Assembly: GCA_963693305.1 (NCBI GenBank)
Contig: OY855914.1
Span: 22,129,972 to 22,193,971, forward strand
Origin: Meandrina meandrites
Taxonomy: Eukaryota; Cnidaria; Anthozoa; Scleractinia; Meandrinidae
Direction of reading: 5' to 3'
DNA: 64,000 nucleotides
Shown here piece by piece: positions 24,985 to 35,992 of the stretch (position 1 is the first letter of the stretch; every line of letters starts with the position of its first letter). Made by a program: the position numbers and the translations under genes. Under the pieces are notes generated by a model that saw nothing but the letters and a program-made list of their open reading frames with translations, was not told where the DNA came from and made no database searches.

Positions 24985-25170
24985 TTTGGCAGGTAAAATT
25001 TTGTCCACTCCAAGTTCCATTGTCTTGGCATCTTCTCACTTGAGAGCCAGACCCTATATAGCCATCATTACACGAGAACTGACACACTGTATCACTGTAC
25101 ACTGTTGCATTCCCTGAGCATCCAGATTTTGTTCCATTGATTGGTGTAGGTAACGCTGAACACGGGATCG
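24985..25170 (-). CDS. CCP A' exon, unit 3
   Basis: A 186-bp phase-1 CCP exon. It begins AIPCSALPTPINGTK where other copies read VITCPALP, but keeps all six cysteines and the Trp. Splice sites are intact. Confidence 0.8.
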
Positions 25171-25656
25171 CTACAATGTGAAAATAAAAGGGAAGAAAGC
25201 ACAAGTATAGGTTCAACTATTTCTTATTGATGACGAATAATAAGCGGCAAATAGCTTATTACATCTTATAGTTTCTTTGGCACCTTTGTGCAAGAGTTTT
25301 TTTCCAGAGGACAATGGAGCAAAAGATCGTTTTGCTTGTTTGGCTCTTCAGAACCAATTAGAAAATATTCCAACATGTTATGTGTAGATAAGTGTAACAT
25401 TCCAGTTTCATCTTTTTCCATTTGGTCATTTGTCGAAATGGTTTCAGCCTGCGTCGAAGACGAACTTAACTCCGGTACAGTCCGTCTGCGAACCAGCGAC
25501 CAAAAACTTGTTCCGCACCCAGCCTGTTGCCAGGGTTTTCAAAACTAATCTCCAATTGGCTCTTACATATGGCCGTTCTTTCGTGCATCGTGATTGGTCG
25601 AATGGATCTCGGGGAGCCATAGTTACGATCTCGATGAATACCAGAAACAAAATAAA

Positions 25657-25910
25657 CACGGCGGCGATCACGGCAGCTCAGTGAGAAATAAGCGTTTGAA
25701 GCGTTGAAAAGTAGTTCGAACAATTTGACATCCTTCCCAAGCAACGGGAATCTGTGAAAGATTTTTTTTTACTGCAATGATGTTTTTGTTGATCTCCCTA
25801 CCGGTTTCGGAAAATATTTAATCTTTCGATGCCTTCCGATTGTCGCGGATATTATTTATTCTAAACTAAAAGATGTATGCATGACAAGTGCCTAGAATGT
25901 AAATCTTGTG
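25657..25910 (+). pseudogene. RecQ-like helicase fragment, unit 3
   Basis: Same fragment with the start codon changed from ATG to ACG. LPTGFG remains, followed by frameshifts. Confidence 0.55.
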
Positions 25911-26264
25911 GGGCTGTGAACGCTAACCGAATGCGCAAAGCAGCAAAGAAAATAAACATATCATTACGTTAGCAACTGCGACCAACATTTTAGTAAAACT
26001 CTTGCATTTAAATATGTCTCTCCAGGTAGACGTTGACAAAAAGCACTCGAGAGAACCGAACACGACACTTAAAATTGCCATTCAAAACCTGCTGAATTGT
26101 AATCAGTAATGACTGTTGCCCGGCCTCTTATCCGATTAAAACCTTTTAAGTATTGGATTTTTTATTTATAAAACGCCTCCTGATATGGTTAAATCTCCCA
26201 CATAGCATGGTGGCATATGACAAACAGTTCCCACTGAAACGGTTTTTAAAACAATCTTTATTAC

Positions 26265-26406
26265 CTTGACAGCCATACAGCTCCACTCTCATTGCTATGT
26301 TTTGGAAATTCCATTCCATTGGTCGAAAGCGGATATAGCGTGTTCTGAGTGGTGGGCTTAGGTCATGATAAACTACAGTGTTCCCGTCTGTATTTCCAGC
26401 AAATTC
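26265..26406 (-). CDS. F5/8C domain copy 3, exon 2
   Basis: A 142-bp exon with TRYIRFRPMEWNFQN and a final AMRVELYGCQ. Phase 0 to phase 1. The 3.7-kb intron before it is filled by Penelope-like and foldback elements instead of the block shared by units 1, 2 and 4. Confidence 0.8.
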
Positions 26407-26601
26407 CTACATCAGTAAGATGGGAAATGTTAGGCATTTGTTTTTTTGGAAGTTTTGCTGCTACCTATGTCTTAGTTGACGGTTTTTTCTTTATCTGCAC
26501 CCATCTGAGTTTTAGTACTTGGGGATTGGTAATGACGTAATCAGAATTTGTTTTTTTCCATGTCATGTTGACGGATCAAAACTACTCCTTTAGGCGTAGT
26601 T

Positions 26602-26693
26602 CCACATTTGTGGACCACATTTGTGGACCACATTTGTGGACCACATTTGTGGACCACATTTGTGGACCACATTTGTGGACCACATTTGTGGAT
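26602..26693. repeat. 13-bp minisatellite of a self-complementary unit, seven copies
   Basis: CCACATTTGTGGA repeated head to tail. Each unit is nearly its own reverse complement (CCACA...TGTGG). Unit 5 has no such array at the matching place (about 47835). Confidence 0.9.
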
Positions 26694-27004
26694 CACGATA
26701 CGAACAAATTGTTATTATTACTGTATGCCTCATGATCAGCACAAGGAAAAAGAAAGATGCGGTATTTTTGCTTTTCGGTTTAACCACGGCCTGAAACCTG
26801 TTCTAGATGGCTGTGGCTAAAGCCGTACTTTAAAAAAATAATTTTGTCGAATTTGGAATTGATTTACATTTGCCTCACGTTACCGCGCACTATCGAGTTA
26901 TGGTACATCGGGGAAGTTTCAAGAACAAAGAAGTGTAAGCGGCTAAAAGCTCTCCAAACTTCTCAAGTGCACTATTACTCGCAAAGTGCAGGACTTAAGT
27001 CATA

Positions 27005-27235
27005 AACCAATTGTTTTTCATCAACGCATAGAGGAGCACAAAACCTCTGTTATTGGCAAGCACATTAAAGAAGTCCACTGTGTCGCGGGTCGACTTAACA
27101 AAGATGTTTTCCGTGTTAAAGAAATGCCACGGAAAACTGGATTGTTTTGTTAACGAAATGCTGCTAATTCGTGAAAGAAAACCTACACTAAACACGCAGT
27201 CAGACTCAATACGTGCGAACGTATTTATTTATGGG
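27005..27235 (+). pseudogene. Penelope-like element, GIY-YIG endonuclease fragment, plus strand
   Basis: Readable pieces are HQRIEEHKTSVIGKHIKEVH and NEMLLIRERKPTLNTQSDSI, which match the end of the domain at 27660-28421. The GIY-YIG start is missing and the frame is shifted, so it is dead. Confidence 0.6.
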
Positions 27236-27244
27236 TTAGAGAGT

Positions 27245-27403
27245 GTTGTGAGTGTTTTGTTTACAAATACACGCACGCGCTGGCCGCACAATGAACCAGA
27301 AATTTTCAATACTGCACGAGGCGTAGCCGAGTGCAGTATTGAAAATTTTCAGTTCATTGTACTGCCCGGCAGCAAGTGCGTGTATTTGTAAACAAAACAC
27401 AAA
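27245..27403. repeat. Hairpin element of about 155 bp
   Basis: Arms from GTGTTTTGTTTACAAATACA to its inverse at 27403, with near-symmetric ATTTTCAATACTGCACGAG in the middle. Probably a small foldback MITE inserted at the end of the Penelope-like fragment. Confidence 0.7.
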
Positions 27404-27550
27404 CTAACAGCCTCTAACCCTTTTAATATACAATCTGAGTACACTGCACGCAATACACTTTGAACAAGAATTTTAATAAATAAGAATTCAGTTGAAATAT
27501 ATCAATAAAGATTTAGTAATGCAAAGACAGGCAAAAATTAACGATAAAAA

Positions 27551-27585
27551 CCGACGTTTCGGTGTCTTCATGACGCCATTGTCAA
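27551..27585 (-). other. Possible hammerhead-ribozyme-like motif in Penelope tail
   Basis: Read on the minus strand the segment gives GACAATGGCGTCATGAAG, then ACACCGAAACGTCGG. CGAAAC followed by GTC resembles part of the hammerhead core known from Penelope-like terminal repeats. The CUGAUGA half is not perfect. A similar segment is on the plus strand at 29514-29552. Confidence 0.3.
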
Positions 27586-27659
27586 GGATCGAGAAATGAA
27601 AAAATTGCAAAGTTTGTGGCGAGGTGTTACATTAAAAATTAGCATACAGTGCAGGCTAA

Positions 27660-28421
27660 TTATATAAATACTTTTGCGCGAATTGAATGGTTTTGCACGT
27701 TCAGAGTGGGTTTTAGGTCTCTGATGAAAAGCATTTCATTCACCAAACAATCGAACTTATTTCTACACTTCTTCAGAATGCTAAAACGCCTCAAAAGGTC
27801 TTTTGGGACTTCGCCGTGCTGTTCGTGGTAGTGTTTATATACTGAAGATGCCTTTTGTTTATGTCCATCCACACGTGTGTGTAAGTGTCCGCGCGTATAG
27901 CCCACATAGCCCGCATCACACAGGTCACATTGAAAACGATAAACGACGCGTTGTTGGTTGACGATCTGTGGCTTGTTTTCGCGTACTTTTAGATCTTGAT
28001 CAATTTTGCGGCTAACGAATACTGGCTGGACAGTTGTCTGCACCTTTATACTGAGATCCCTGAGCTCTTTCTTAACATAATTTGCCGATTCCTGGTCTTT
28101 AAACGGTATGACTACACGAACAATGGCTCTTGTTTCATTGGGCGTCTGTGAGGGCTGCTGATCAACGATTCTTGAGTGTAAAAAGGTGTTAATGGTGGAA
28201 TTTATCAAGCGTTCTGGGTATTTAAGGTTCGAGAAAACTTTCTTTAGGCGATCACACTCTTCAGAAAAATAGGCCCAGGAGGAAGATAATCGGTGTGCGC
28301 GATCAAGCATGGTTGTCAGTAAGCTTCGTTTGTAGCGATTGTCTACATGACTTTGGTAGTGTAATAGTAGTACAAAATTATACTGGCGTAGTTTAAGAAT
28401 ATAGAAATCACAAAAAGCCAT
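27660..28421 (-). CDS. Penelope-like element, RT C-terminus and GIY-YIG endonuclease
   Basis: A 253-codon open frame. The first half looks like the C-terminal part of a Penelope-type reverse transcriptase. Residues about 165-240 form a GIY-YIG nuclease: YRFQCDLCDAGYVGYTRGHL, HTRVDGHK, YKHYHEQHG and NEMLFIRDLKPTLN, with the expected Arg, His and Glu. The start shown is the first Met of the open frame; the true ORF began upstream and is lost. It sits in the F5/8C intron of unit 3. Confidence 0.75.
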   Translation of the reverse strand: MAFCDFYILKLRQYNFVLLLHYQSHVDNRYKRSLLTTMLDRAHRLSSSWAYFSEECDRLKKVFSNLKYPERLINSTINTFLHSRIVDQQPSQTPNETRAIVRVVIPFKDQESANYVKKELRDLSIKVQTTVQPVFVSRKIDQDLKVRENKPQIVNQQRVVYRFQCDLCDAGYVGYTRGHLHTRVDGHKQKASSVYKHYHEQHGEVPKDLLRRFSILKKCRNKFDCLVNEMLFIRDLKPTLNVQNHSIRAKVFI

Positions 28422-28868
28422 GCGTAATTAAATATAAATGAGGCTTAAAATCATTCACAAAATCGTTCATAAGCTGAAAACGTTCATAAAAAAAGTCAGC
28501 GAGATTGCGAGAAGCATGTTGAAAACAAGTCAATCGCTTTTCTTTCACACGTTATAAGTGAACGCAGAATTGCAATTTTCAAATCTTGCATTTCCAAAGT
28601 CAACAAATTTAGGGCAACTCGTAGTTGCGAACGTGTTTTGATACGTAATTTCATTTGTATTTCTTTGCTCGATTTGCTTTCTTTCTTCCACTATTTCTGC
28701 AGCTGTTTGCTGAAGCCATTGTCAATAATGCACGATTTTTATGCGTTATTGTCAATAATGCACTGTCGGAGTTTGCTGACATCAGATAAAGTAAAATCAC
28801 GTGTTCGATTTTAACCAATTGCGCGCGTGAATTTTGGACAGTGAACGAAGATTGTATATTAATTATTA
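28422..28868. other. Intron sequence, unit 3
   Basis: AT-rich sequence upstream of the Penelope-like ORF. It includes a short direct repeat around 28720-28762 (GTCAATAATGCAC twice). No gene seen. Confidence 0.4.
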
Positions 28869-29383
28869 TTATATAAACTGCAGTGCTTTAGCGAGTGGTA
28901 GCAAATCGAGAAAAATGGTATCCCACATGTGTGGATAAAAATGATATCCACACATGTGTGATATCATTTTTGACCAATCAGCTTGCAGAGTTTGCCATGT
29001 TCCAATGCTGAATGAGCCAAAGTAAATCGATATTAAGTCGAAAAATCTTCGGATCTTCCTCGGCAATCTTCGGCAATCTTCGGAAAACTTCGGAAATTCT
29101 CGGAAAATGTTCGGAAACATTCGTACAACCTTCGGACAACATTTTGAAAATTTTCGGGAATCTTCGGAAATGGTCGGAAATCTTCGGAAAATCGTCAAAA
29201 ACATCGTAATTAGTAGGTTTATATAATAAAAAGAATAATACATGGTTTCTTGGAGATATGAAATTTATCTTCTCGTGTTCAAATCCGATATCTCACTCGT
29301 TCGCTGCGCCCACTCGTGAGCTATCGATTTGAACACTCGAAGATAAATTTCATATCTCCGCGAAACCATGTATTATCCTCTAT
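28869..29383. repeat. Composite foldback repeat, unit 3
   Basis: Consists of a small hairpin (CCACATGTGTGG inverted pair near 28925-28965), a run of degenerate CTTCGGAAAT-like repeats (29040-29205) and a terminal hairpin of about 145 bp (29234-29380). The whole unit recurs in inverse orientation at 50541-51066. Confidence 0.7.
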
Positions 29384-29513
29384 ATCTTAATGCAGCACGC
29401 CCCGACACTGTGAACGCTAATTACCGCGAAACAGTTCTTTTAAATATTCTTACATACTCTGTCACCTTTATTTGTATTCAAATTCGAAACTCGACCGTTA
29501 TCTTTATTTCTAC

Positions 29514-29552
29514 TTGACAATGGAGTCAACATGATTCCGAAACGTCGTAATC
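29514..29552 (+). other. Possible hammerhead-ribozyme-like motif, plus strand
   Basis: TTGACAATGGAGTCAACATG then ATTCCGAAACGTCG, the same layout as at 27551-27585. It may be the tail of the plus-strand Penelope fragment. The core is incomplete. Confidence 0.25.
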
Positions 29553-30085
29553 TTATTTCGCTTATTTTTATAGTCAATTGTATTTCGAAATGTTGTCTTA
29601 TTAGAATGTTATAAAATTGCCGGTAGAAATATATTCCGCTCTAACTTGGGCCACCCTCGCTAGAAAAAAATTCTTACGAGCGATTTCCTCATGCTATATC
29701 AGCGTGCACTAGGAGATTATTGTGCACGCCCTGTATACTGAATTTGATTGAGAGGCTCTGCTAGCTGTGCATTACGGAATTATTAAATTCAGATTTGCCG
29801 TAGGTCATAATTATTTCCCCAAACTCAACATCATAAATTGGTCTTTAGCCCAAGTAGAACAGTTTACATCTCAAACCTCAAAATCGCGTGCTCGGTCAGA
29901 ATCAAACTCAAGTGTTGTTTTTTTTATATATATAGGTACGATAAACAAATTAGTTTTGCAGTTATGATTAATTAGTAACAGGAAGCGGGAGTCCGATTTG
30001 TTCCGATTCCGATGTTTTCACTTATATGATTACAGACCGAATTAGACCCCCACGCAGTCTTACCATTATTAATTGGTCGACCTAC

Positions 30086-30408
30086 CTTATCTGCACTTTG
30101 TCCTTGTTCCTTATAGTAAGTGAAGTTGACCCCATTGTTACTGTACTGTAGCTTGTATGTGGTTACCCAATCCTTGGGTCCATATCCTTGTGTTGCTACA
30201 CCTGTGACACTCGTATTCGGATTACCAAGATCAATCTGCAGCCATTGATTGATATCACCAGTGGCACCCCAGTATCCATCTCCTTGCAGTCTGCCATGTT
30301 CGGGGGGAAAACCGTAAAGATTTGAAGAGGCACTTATTTGTCCGTCCACGATCACACCGCTTTCCATGCCGAGGGCGGCTTTCTGACAACCTACGTTGTT
30401 ACTCAATC
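30086..30408 (-). CDS. F5/8C domain copy 3, exon 1
   Basis: A 323-bp exon with the same motifs as copies 1, 2 and 4 (CQKAALGMESG, GFPPEHGRLQG, WLQIDLG, LQYSNNGVNFTYY). It differs by SNLYG for SDLYG and QSADK for QTADK at the end. Splice sites are intact. Confidence 0.85.
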
Positions 30409-31103
30409 CTAATAAGAGAAAGAGAAAAATTTCAACCACATTTGGCAATAATAAAGGCGACAGAGTCCATTATTGTTATCATCATCATCATCATCATAAT
30501 CATGATTATTATCATTATTATTATTACAAGTGCAATCAGTAAAAACAATATATAATTATATATCCCATAAAAGGTCGGTGCAAGAAGGAAGGTTAAAAAA
30601 TCGGTGAGTTATCGCATTACTTTCATAATTCATTTTGATTCGCTTTACACTTAAAGTGACACTGGTTCTTACCCTTTACGATACAAGGAAAGGCAGTGTA
30701 AGGCCAAAAAAAAATGTAAGGCTGACAAGACGGCTGAAAAGGGTTTTTCCACATATATAACCCGTTAACTGATACGGACAATGGACATTTTTCGGTGTCC
30801 CGAGTGACCAACTCCCGTCAACGCCGCTTTACGGACACTGTTTATCTGTGCACCGTCATTTTTCAATGTCACGATTATTTGCAAATTAGAGACTGGCAAA
30901 ATAAGGACATATTTCCTACGTTTGTCAAGGCATGCTGGAGTTGTTTTTGGCTCTGTTAGAAGACAGCCTCAAATAAGGTTTTGATTGCATTTGAATCGTA
31001 AAACGTGTAAGTTCTGCCTCCTCATCTGTAAGAATTGAGAGCAGGTTATATAATGTATTTCAGTGTTAAATTATGATATGTCATGAAAGTGTAAAGGTCG
31101 TAC

Positions 31104-31289
31104 TTTGGCACGAGAAATCTTGTCCACTCCAAGTTCCATTTTGTTGACATCTTCTCTCTTGAGAACCAGACCCCATATAGCCATTATTACAAGAGAACTG
31201 ACAGACTATATTATAATTTATCTTTGCATTTCCTGGGCATCCAAGTTTTGTTCCATTGGACGGTGAAGGTAACGCTGGACACGTAATCA
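31104..31289 (-). CDS. CCP A exon, unit 4
   Basis: A 186-bp phase-1 CCP exon, VITCPALPSPSNGTKLGC to WSGQDFSC. It can splice onto F5/8C copy 3 at 30408. Confidence 0.8.
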
Positions 31290-31477
31290 CTACAATGAAA
31301 CCAAAACAAAGCAAAACCATCAAAAATGGCATTTTTTGAAAAAAAAGATAACCATTACATTACTAATCACTGTTATAAAGATGGTAACCTTTAATGGATA
31401 ACAGCTAAATGTTACTTGCAAAGTTTTAAAGTTACATTTTAGTTGTCATTCATTTTACTTAAACTTTTCCAGTCTAC

Positions 31478-31672
31478 CTTCACATTTGGGTATTGCGTTG
31501 TTCCACATCCCGTATTGCTGGTTATCAGAAGCAACGCACGTGACTGCTGACGAGCCATTCAAACGATAACCAATCGGACAAGAAAAGTTACATTTTGAGC
31601 CATAGAGATTATCACAACTGCTCATCCTCAGTGGACCTCTTGGATCTACCGTTAGTGAGGTGCAATTGATAA
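31478..31672 (-). CDS. CCP B exon, unit 4
   Basis: A 195-bp symmetric phase-1 exon coding a second CCP type: VINCTSLTVDPRGPLR, SSCDNLYGSKCNFSC and GMWNNAIPKCEG. Six cysteines. The donor is AAG/gtagac, the acceptor ctacag. Unit 4 keeps the full A'-B-A set and is the most compact unit. Confidence 0.8.
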
Positions 31673-31921
31673 CTGTAGAAGAAAATAGTTTACTGATTGG
31701 ATTACTTACTAATTCAATGAACAGTACAGGTAAGATCATAGTTATAACAACAGTTTTATATAAAAAATGGTTTGCGTCCTTTCATGCTAGGCATATCTTC
31801 GTATGTGAGATATTATTAAATCAAAGCCACATTACACGTTGGGGCACACTTGGCGAGGGCAGCGCATGCAACAATAGTACATGAATCCAAAAATCCCGTT
31901 TAAAAAGTATTAAGATCGTAC

Positions 31922-32107
31922 TTTGGCAGGTAAAATTTTGTCCACTCCAAGTTCCATTGTCTTGGCATCTTCTCACTTGAGAGCCAGACCCTATATAGCC
32001 ATCATTACACGAGAACTGACACACTGTATCACTGTACACTGTTGCATTCCCTGGGCATCCAGATTTTGTTCCATTGATTGGTGTAGGTAACGCTGGACAC
32101 CTGATCA
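31922..32107 (-). CDS. CCP A' exon, unit 4
   Basis: A 186-bp phase-1 exon with six cysteines, beginning VIRCPALPTPINGTK (Arg in place of Thr) and ending WSGQNFTC. Intact splice sites. Followed 249 bp downstream by CCP B. Confidence 0.8.
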
Positions 32108-32568
32108 CTATAATGTGAAAAAAAAAGGGAAGAAAGCACAAGTATAGGTTCAACTATTTCTTATTGATGACGACTAATAAGCGGCAAATAGCTTATTACA
32201 TCTTATAGTTTCTTTGGCACCTTTGTGCAAGAGATTTTTTCCAGAGGACAATGGAGCAAAAGATCGTTTTGCTTGTTTGGCTTTGCAGAGCCAATAAGAA
32301 AATATTCCAACATGTTATGTGTGCATAGGTGTAACATTCCAGTTTCATCTTTTTCCATTTGGTCATTTGTCGAAATGGATTCAGCCTGCGTCGCAGACGA
32401 ACTTAACTCCGGTACAGTCCGTGTGCGAACCAGCGACCGCCCACGGTTTTCAAAACTAATCTCCAATTGGATCTTGCATGCGGCCGTTCTTTTTTGCACC
32501 GTGATTGGTCGAGTGGATCTCGGGGAGCCATAGTTACGATCTCCATGAATACCAGAAACAAAATAAAC

Positions 32569-32820
32569 ATGGCGGCGATCATGGCAGCTCAGTGAGAAAT
32601 TAGCGTTTGAAGCAGTGAAAAGCAGTTTGAACAATTTGACATCCTTCCCAAGCAACGGGAATCTGTGAAAGTTTTTAATTTACTGCAATGATGTTTTGTT
32701 GATCTCCCTACCGGTTTCGGAAAATCTTTAATCTTTCGATGGCTGCCGATTGTCGCGGATATTATTCATTCTAAGCTAAAAGATGCATGCATGACAAGTG
32801 CCTAGAATGTAAATCTTGTG
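32569..32820 (+). pseudogene. RecQ-like helicase fragment, unit 4
   Basis: Same fragment with an ATG start. It is nearly identical to unit 1, including the DLPTGFGKSLIF segment and the stops. Confidence 0.55.
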
Positions 32821-33015
32821 GGGCTGTGAACGCTAACCGAACGCGCAAAGCAGCAAAGAAACTAAACATACCATTACGTTAGCAACTGCGACCAACATTT
32901 CAGTAAAACTTTTGCATTTATAAAATATGGCTCTCAAGGTAGACGTTGACCACAAACACTCGAGAGAACCGAACACGACACTTGCCATTCAAAACTTGCT
33001 GAATTGAATCAGTAA

Positions 33016-33205
33016 TGGCTGTTGCTGGCATAGCCATATTGTTCAAATATAAGACTTGGTCCACGAGGATTAGAATGAACAATTTCTGCGACAATTTGAA
33101 GGCACTGAAAGATAACAAAAAAAAAGATTCCCGTTGCTCGGGAAGAATGTCACATACTGCTTTTTCACCGCTTTAAACGCTAATTTCCACTGATCTATCG
33201 TGATC
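33016..33205 (-). pseudogene. Second helicase fragment, opposite strand, unit 4
   Basis: Shortened copy of the inverted helicase fragment, with an internal deletion around 33115. Confidence 0.4.
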
Positions 33206-33721
33206 GCCGTCGTTTATTTTGTCTGTCTGGAATTCATCGAGAGCGTAACTATGGTTGAGTTGATGATCCCAATGCGAGTTAAATTGAAACCAGGGGGTGG
33301 GGGGAGAGGGGAACTTGGAAGTGCGACAAAGAGGTGCTGTTCCCTGTTAAGTAATTCATGAATGGTGTTTAAGCGCAAAATAAAAGCTCGTGGAAATTAT
33401 AACATAAATCTTCGCATCTTGTTTGTTCCTTTGAAGTTTGCCGGGCTTCATTATTAACCATGCTAATGAAAAGGGGGAAACAGTGATAACGGGCTACGGG
33501 TTTGACAAAAGTGAGGTTTTGCAGATTATACTAATTAAAAGATTCCCAATGATTCCCAGATGATTCAACATTTATTGGTTGTTGAATGCAAACTCTGAAT
33601 GATTTTTCGCTTTATATTCCACGCCGCTGAAATATTTCACAGTGACTTGAAACATTAGGTGAGAAATCCGGCTGAAAATACAAAAATATCTCGGCGGCAT
33701 GAAACATCAGGCGCAAATCCG

Positions 33722-33815
33722 TCTCTGTCCGCATTCCACACAAGTTTGTTTGATCGAAATTGGTAATTTGAGCTGCATCACCTACTGCCTGGCTCTCTCG
33801 TGGACGTGCTCTTAA
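33722..33815. repeat. Foldback element, unit 4, right arm only
   Basis: Only the outer right arm (TTTGTTTGATCGAAATTGG to GTGCTCTTAAT) is left. The deletion removed the left arm and loop. Confidence 0.55.
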
Positions 33816-34095
33816 TGTTAAAAAGACACAGTTTTGGGTTACGTATTTCTTTGCAACGACTTGATTGATACACGACTCACACCATTGCCCGGCACTGCTA
33901 TGCCTTCAGCTAAAAGTGTCTCCCCACTCCCCCCCGCCCACTTCCTTCCGATTAAAATCTTTTAAGTGTTGGATTTTATATTTATAAAGCGCCCTCTGAT
34001 ATGGCTATATTTAAGGGGATATCCATTCCCACATAGCTAGGTGGCAAATGACAAACAGTTCCCACTGAAACGGTTTTTAAAGCAATCTGTATTAC

Positions 34096-34237
34096 CTTGA
34101 CAGTCAAACAGCTCCACTCTCATTGCTATGTGTTGGTGACTCCATTTCATTGGTCGAAAGCGGATATAGCGTGTTCTGAGTGGTGGGTTTAGGTCATGAT
34201 AAACTACAGTGTTCCCGTCTGTATTTCCAGCAAATTC
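34096..34237 (-). CDS. F5/8C domain copy 4, exon 2
   Basis: A 142-bp exon ending AMRVELFDCQ, with RYIRFRPMKWSHQ in the middle. Phase 0 in, phase 1 out. It joins CCP A' at 32107. Confidence 0.8.
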
Positions 34238-34533
34238 CTACATCAGTAAGATGGGAAATGTTAGGCATTTGCTGTTTTGAAAGCTTTGCTGCTAAATGTG
34301 TCTAGTTGACGGTTCTCTCTTCAGATGCAGTATTTTTGCTTCTCAGTTTGACCACGGCCTGAAAGCTGTACTAGATGGCTGTGGCTAAAGCGCTACTTCA
34401 AAACATAATTTTTTCAAATTTCGAATTAATTAACAATTGCCTCACGTTAGCGCGCACTATCGAGTTATGGTACATTTGGGAAGTTTTCAGAAGACATATG
34501 TTTAACGCTCTCCAAACTTCCCAAGTGCCCCCC

Positions 34534-34589
34534 CGAGTAAATTTTTCAAAGGCTAACAAAATTTTGTTAGCCTTTGAAAAATTTACTCG
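34534..34589. repeat. 56-bp perfect palindrome (unit 4)
   Basis: Inner part of the same palindrome as 14324-14419; the outer left arm is replaced by CCCCCCC. Confidence 0.8.
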
Positions 34590-34832
34590 TGCTTATTTAT
34601 TTCAAATTGGATCGACGAGAAAAATAATGTGATTACTTGTTAATAATATACAAGCAACCATTTCTGTCACGCTTTGGTAATGTTCGTGACAAGTCCATGT
34701 GTCCAGTGCCTGGCTGTAAATTTGACGTGTGAATTCATGCACTCTCTGGAAGAGCTGCATGAAAACTTTTTACTTCAGAATAGTCTTCTCGCCGTTAAAT
34801 TTGAAGGACTTGAATAGCAAAGCAAAGGGAAA

Positions 34833-35992
34833 TTTTCCTAAGCGGCTAAAGTTCTGCTGCCGTTCTTTTCGGTGGGTTTAAGAATCTCCGTCCGTGCCGT
34901 GTTCGTGCACGGTCGAGCCGAAAACAACCCTCAGCACATGATGTTCTGACAGAATATCTAAAATTGAACTAGAATCCGCCGAACCGATCTTCTCAGTGCA
35001 GAAAAGCATTTAGTTACAACTTCGTGTTGCTGGCTGATTTCACCGGACGTTCTACAGGTTAGATTTGCCTCTTGCGCCTTTTGTTATTGAGCGAGCTTTA
35101 ACAACAGCTGCAAAAATTTAGCTAAGCCTACCTAATTTCTAAGCATTCTTTCTTGAAAAAATAGAATGTTTCCTTCCCTCGTCTTCAAAACTAAGAAGTA
35201 GTCTGTTCCTAGGCAGTCTGTTTAGTACTTCTTCGCGTTTCTGTTCAGAGAAGTCAAGTATTCAGAGTATATGTTACGTCGAGGATTGTGACGCTATTGG
35301 TGTAATTGGCCGTCGGTCTGAGTTTAATTTCAAGTTTATGTTTTGTCCTCATTGCTTTTGTGATTATTCCTCGTCTTTCTTGGTTATTTTTGAAGCGCTC
35401 TTTTACTCTGCGTTTTCCTAAGCGGCTAAAGTTCTGCTGCCGTTCTTTTCGGTGGGTTTAAGAATCTCCGTCCGTGCCGTGTTCGTGCACGGTCGAGCCG
35501 AAAACAACCCTCAGCACATGATGTTCTGACAGAATATCTAAAATTGAACTAGAATCCGCCGAACCGATCTTCTCAGTGCAGAAAAGCATTTAGTTACAAC
35601 TTCGTGTTGCTGGCTGATTTCACCGGACGTTCTACAGGTTAGATTTGCCTCTTGCGCCTTTTGTTATTGAGCGAGCTTTAACAACAGCTGCAAAAATTTA
35701 GCTAAGCCTACCTAATTTCTAAGCATTCTTTCTTGAAAAAATAGAATGTTTCCTTCCCTCGTCTTCAAAACTAAGAAGTAGTCTGTTCCTAGGCAGTCTG
35801 TTTAGTACTTCTTCGCGTTTCTGTTCAGAGAAGTCAAGTATTCAGAGTATATGTTACGTCGAGGATTGTGACGCTATTGGTGTAATTGGCCGTCGGTCTG
35901 AGTTTAATTTCAAGTTTATGTTTTGTCCTCATTGCTTTTGTGATTATTCCTCGTCTTTCTTGGTTATTTTTGAAGCGCTCTTTTACTCTGCG
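34833..35992. repeat. 580-bp direct tandem duplication (unit 4)
   Basis: 34833-35412 and 35413-35992 read the same. Both begin TTTTCCTAAGCGGCTAAAG and end TTTTACTCTGCG. Units 1 and 2 have a single copy, so the duplication is recent or an assembly artefact. Confidence 0.85.

Noticed and set aside
26602..26693. CRISPR-like array
   Set aside because: Units are contiguous without spacers, and the window is eukaryotic.
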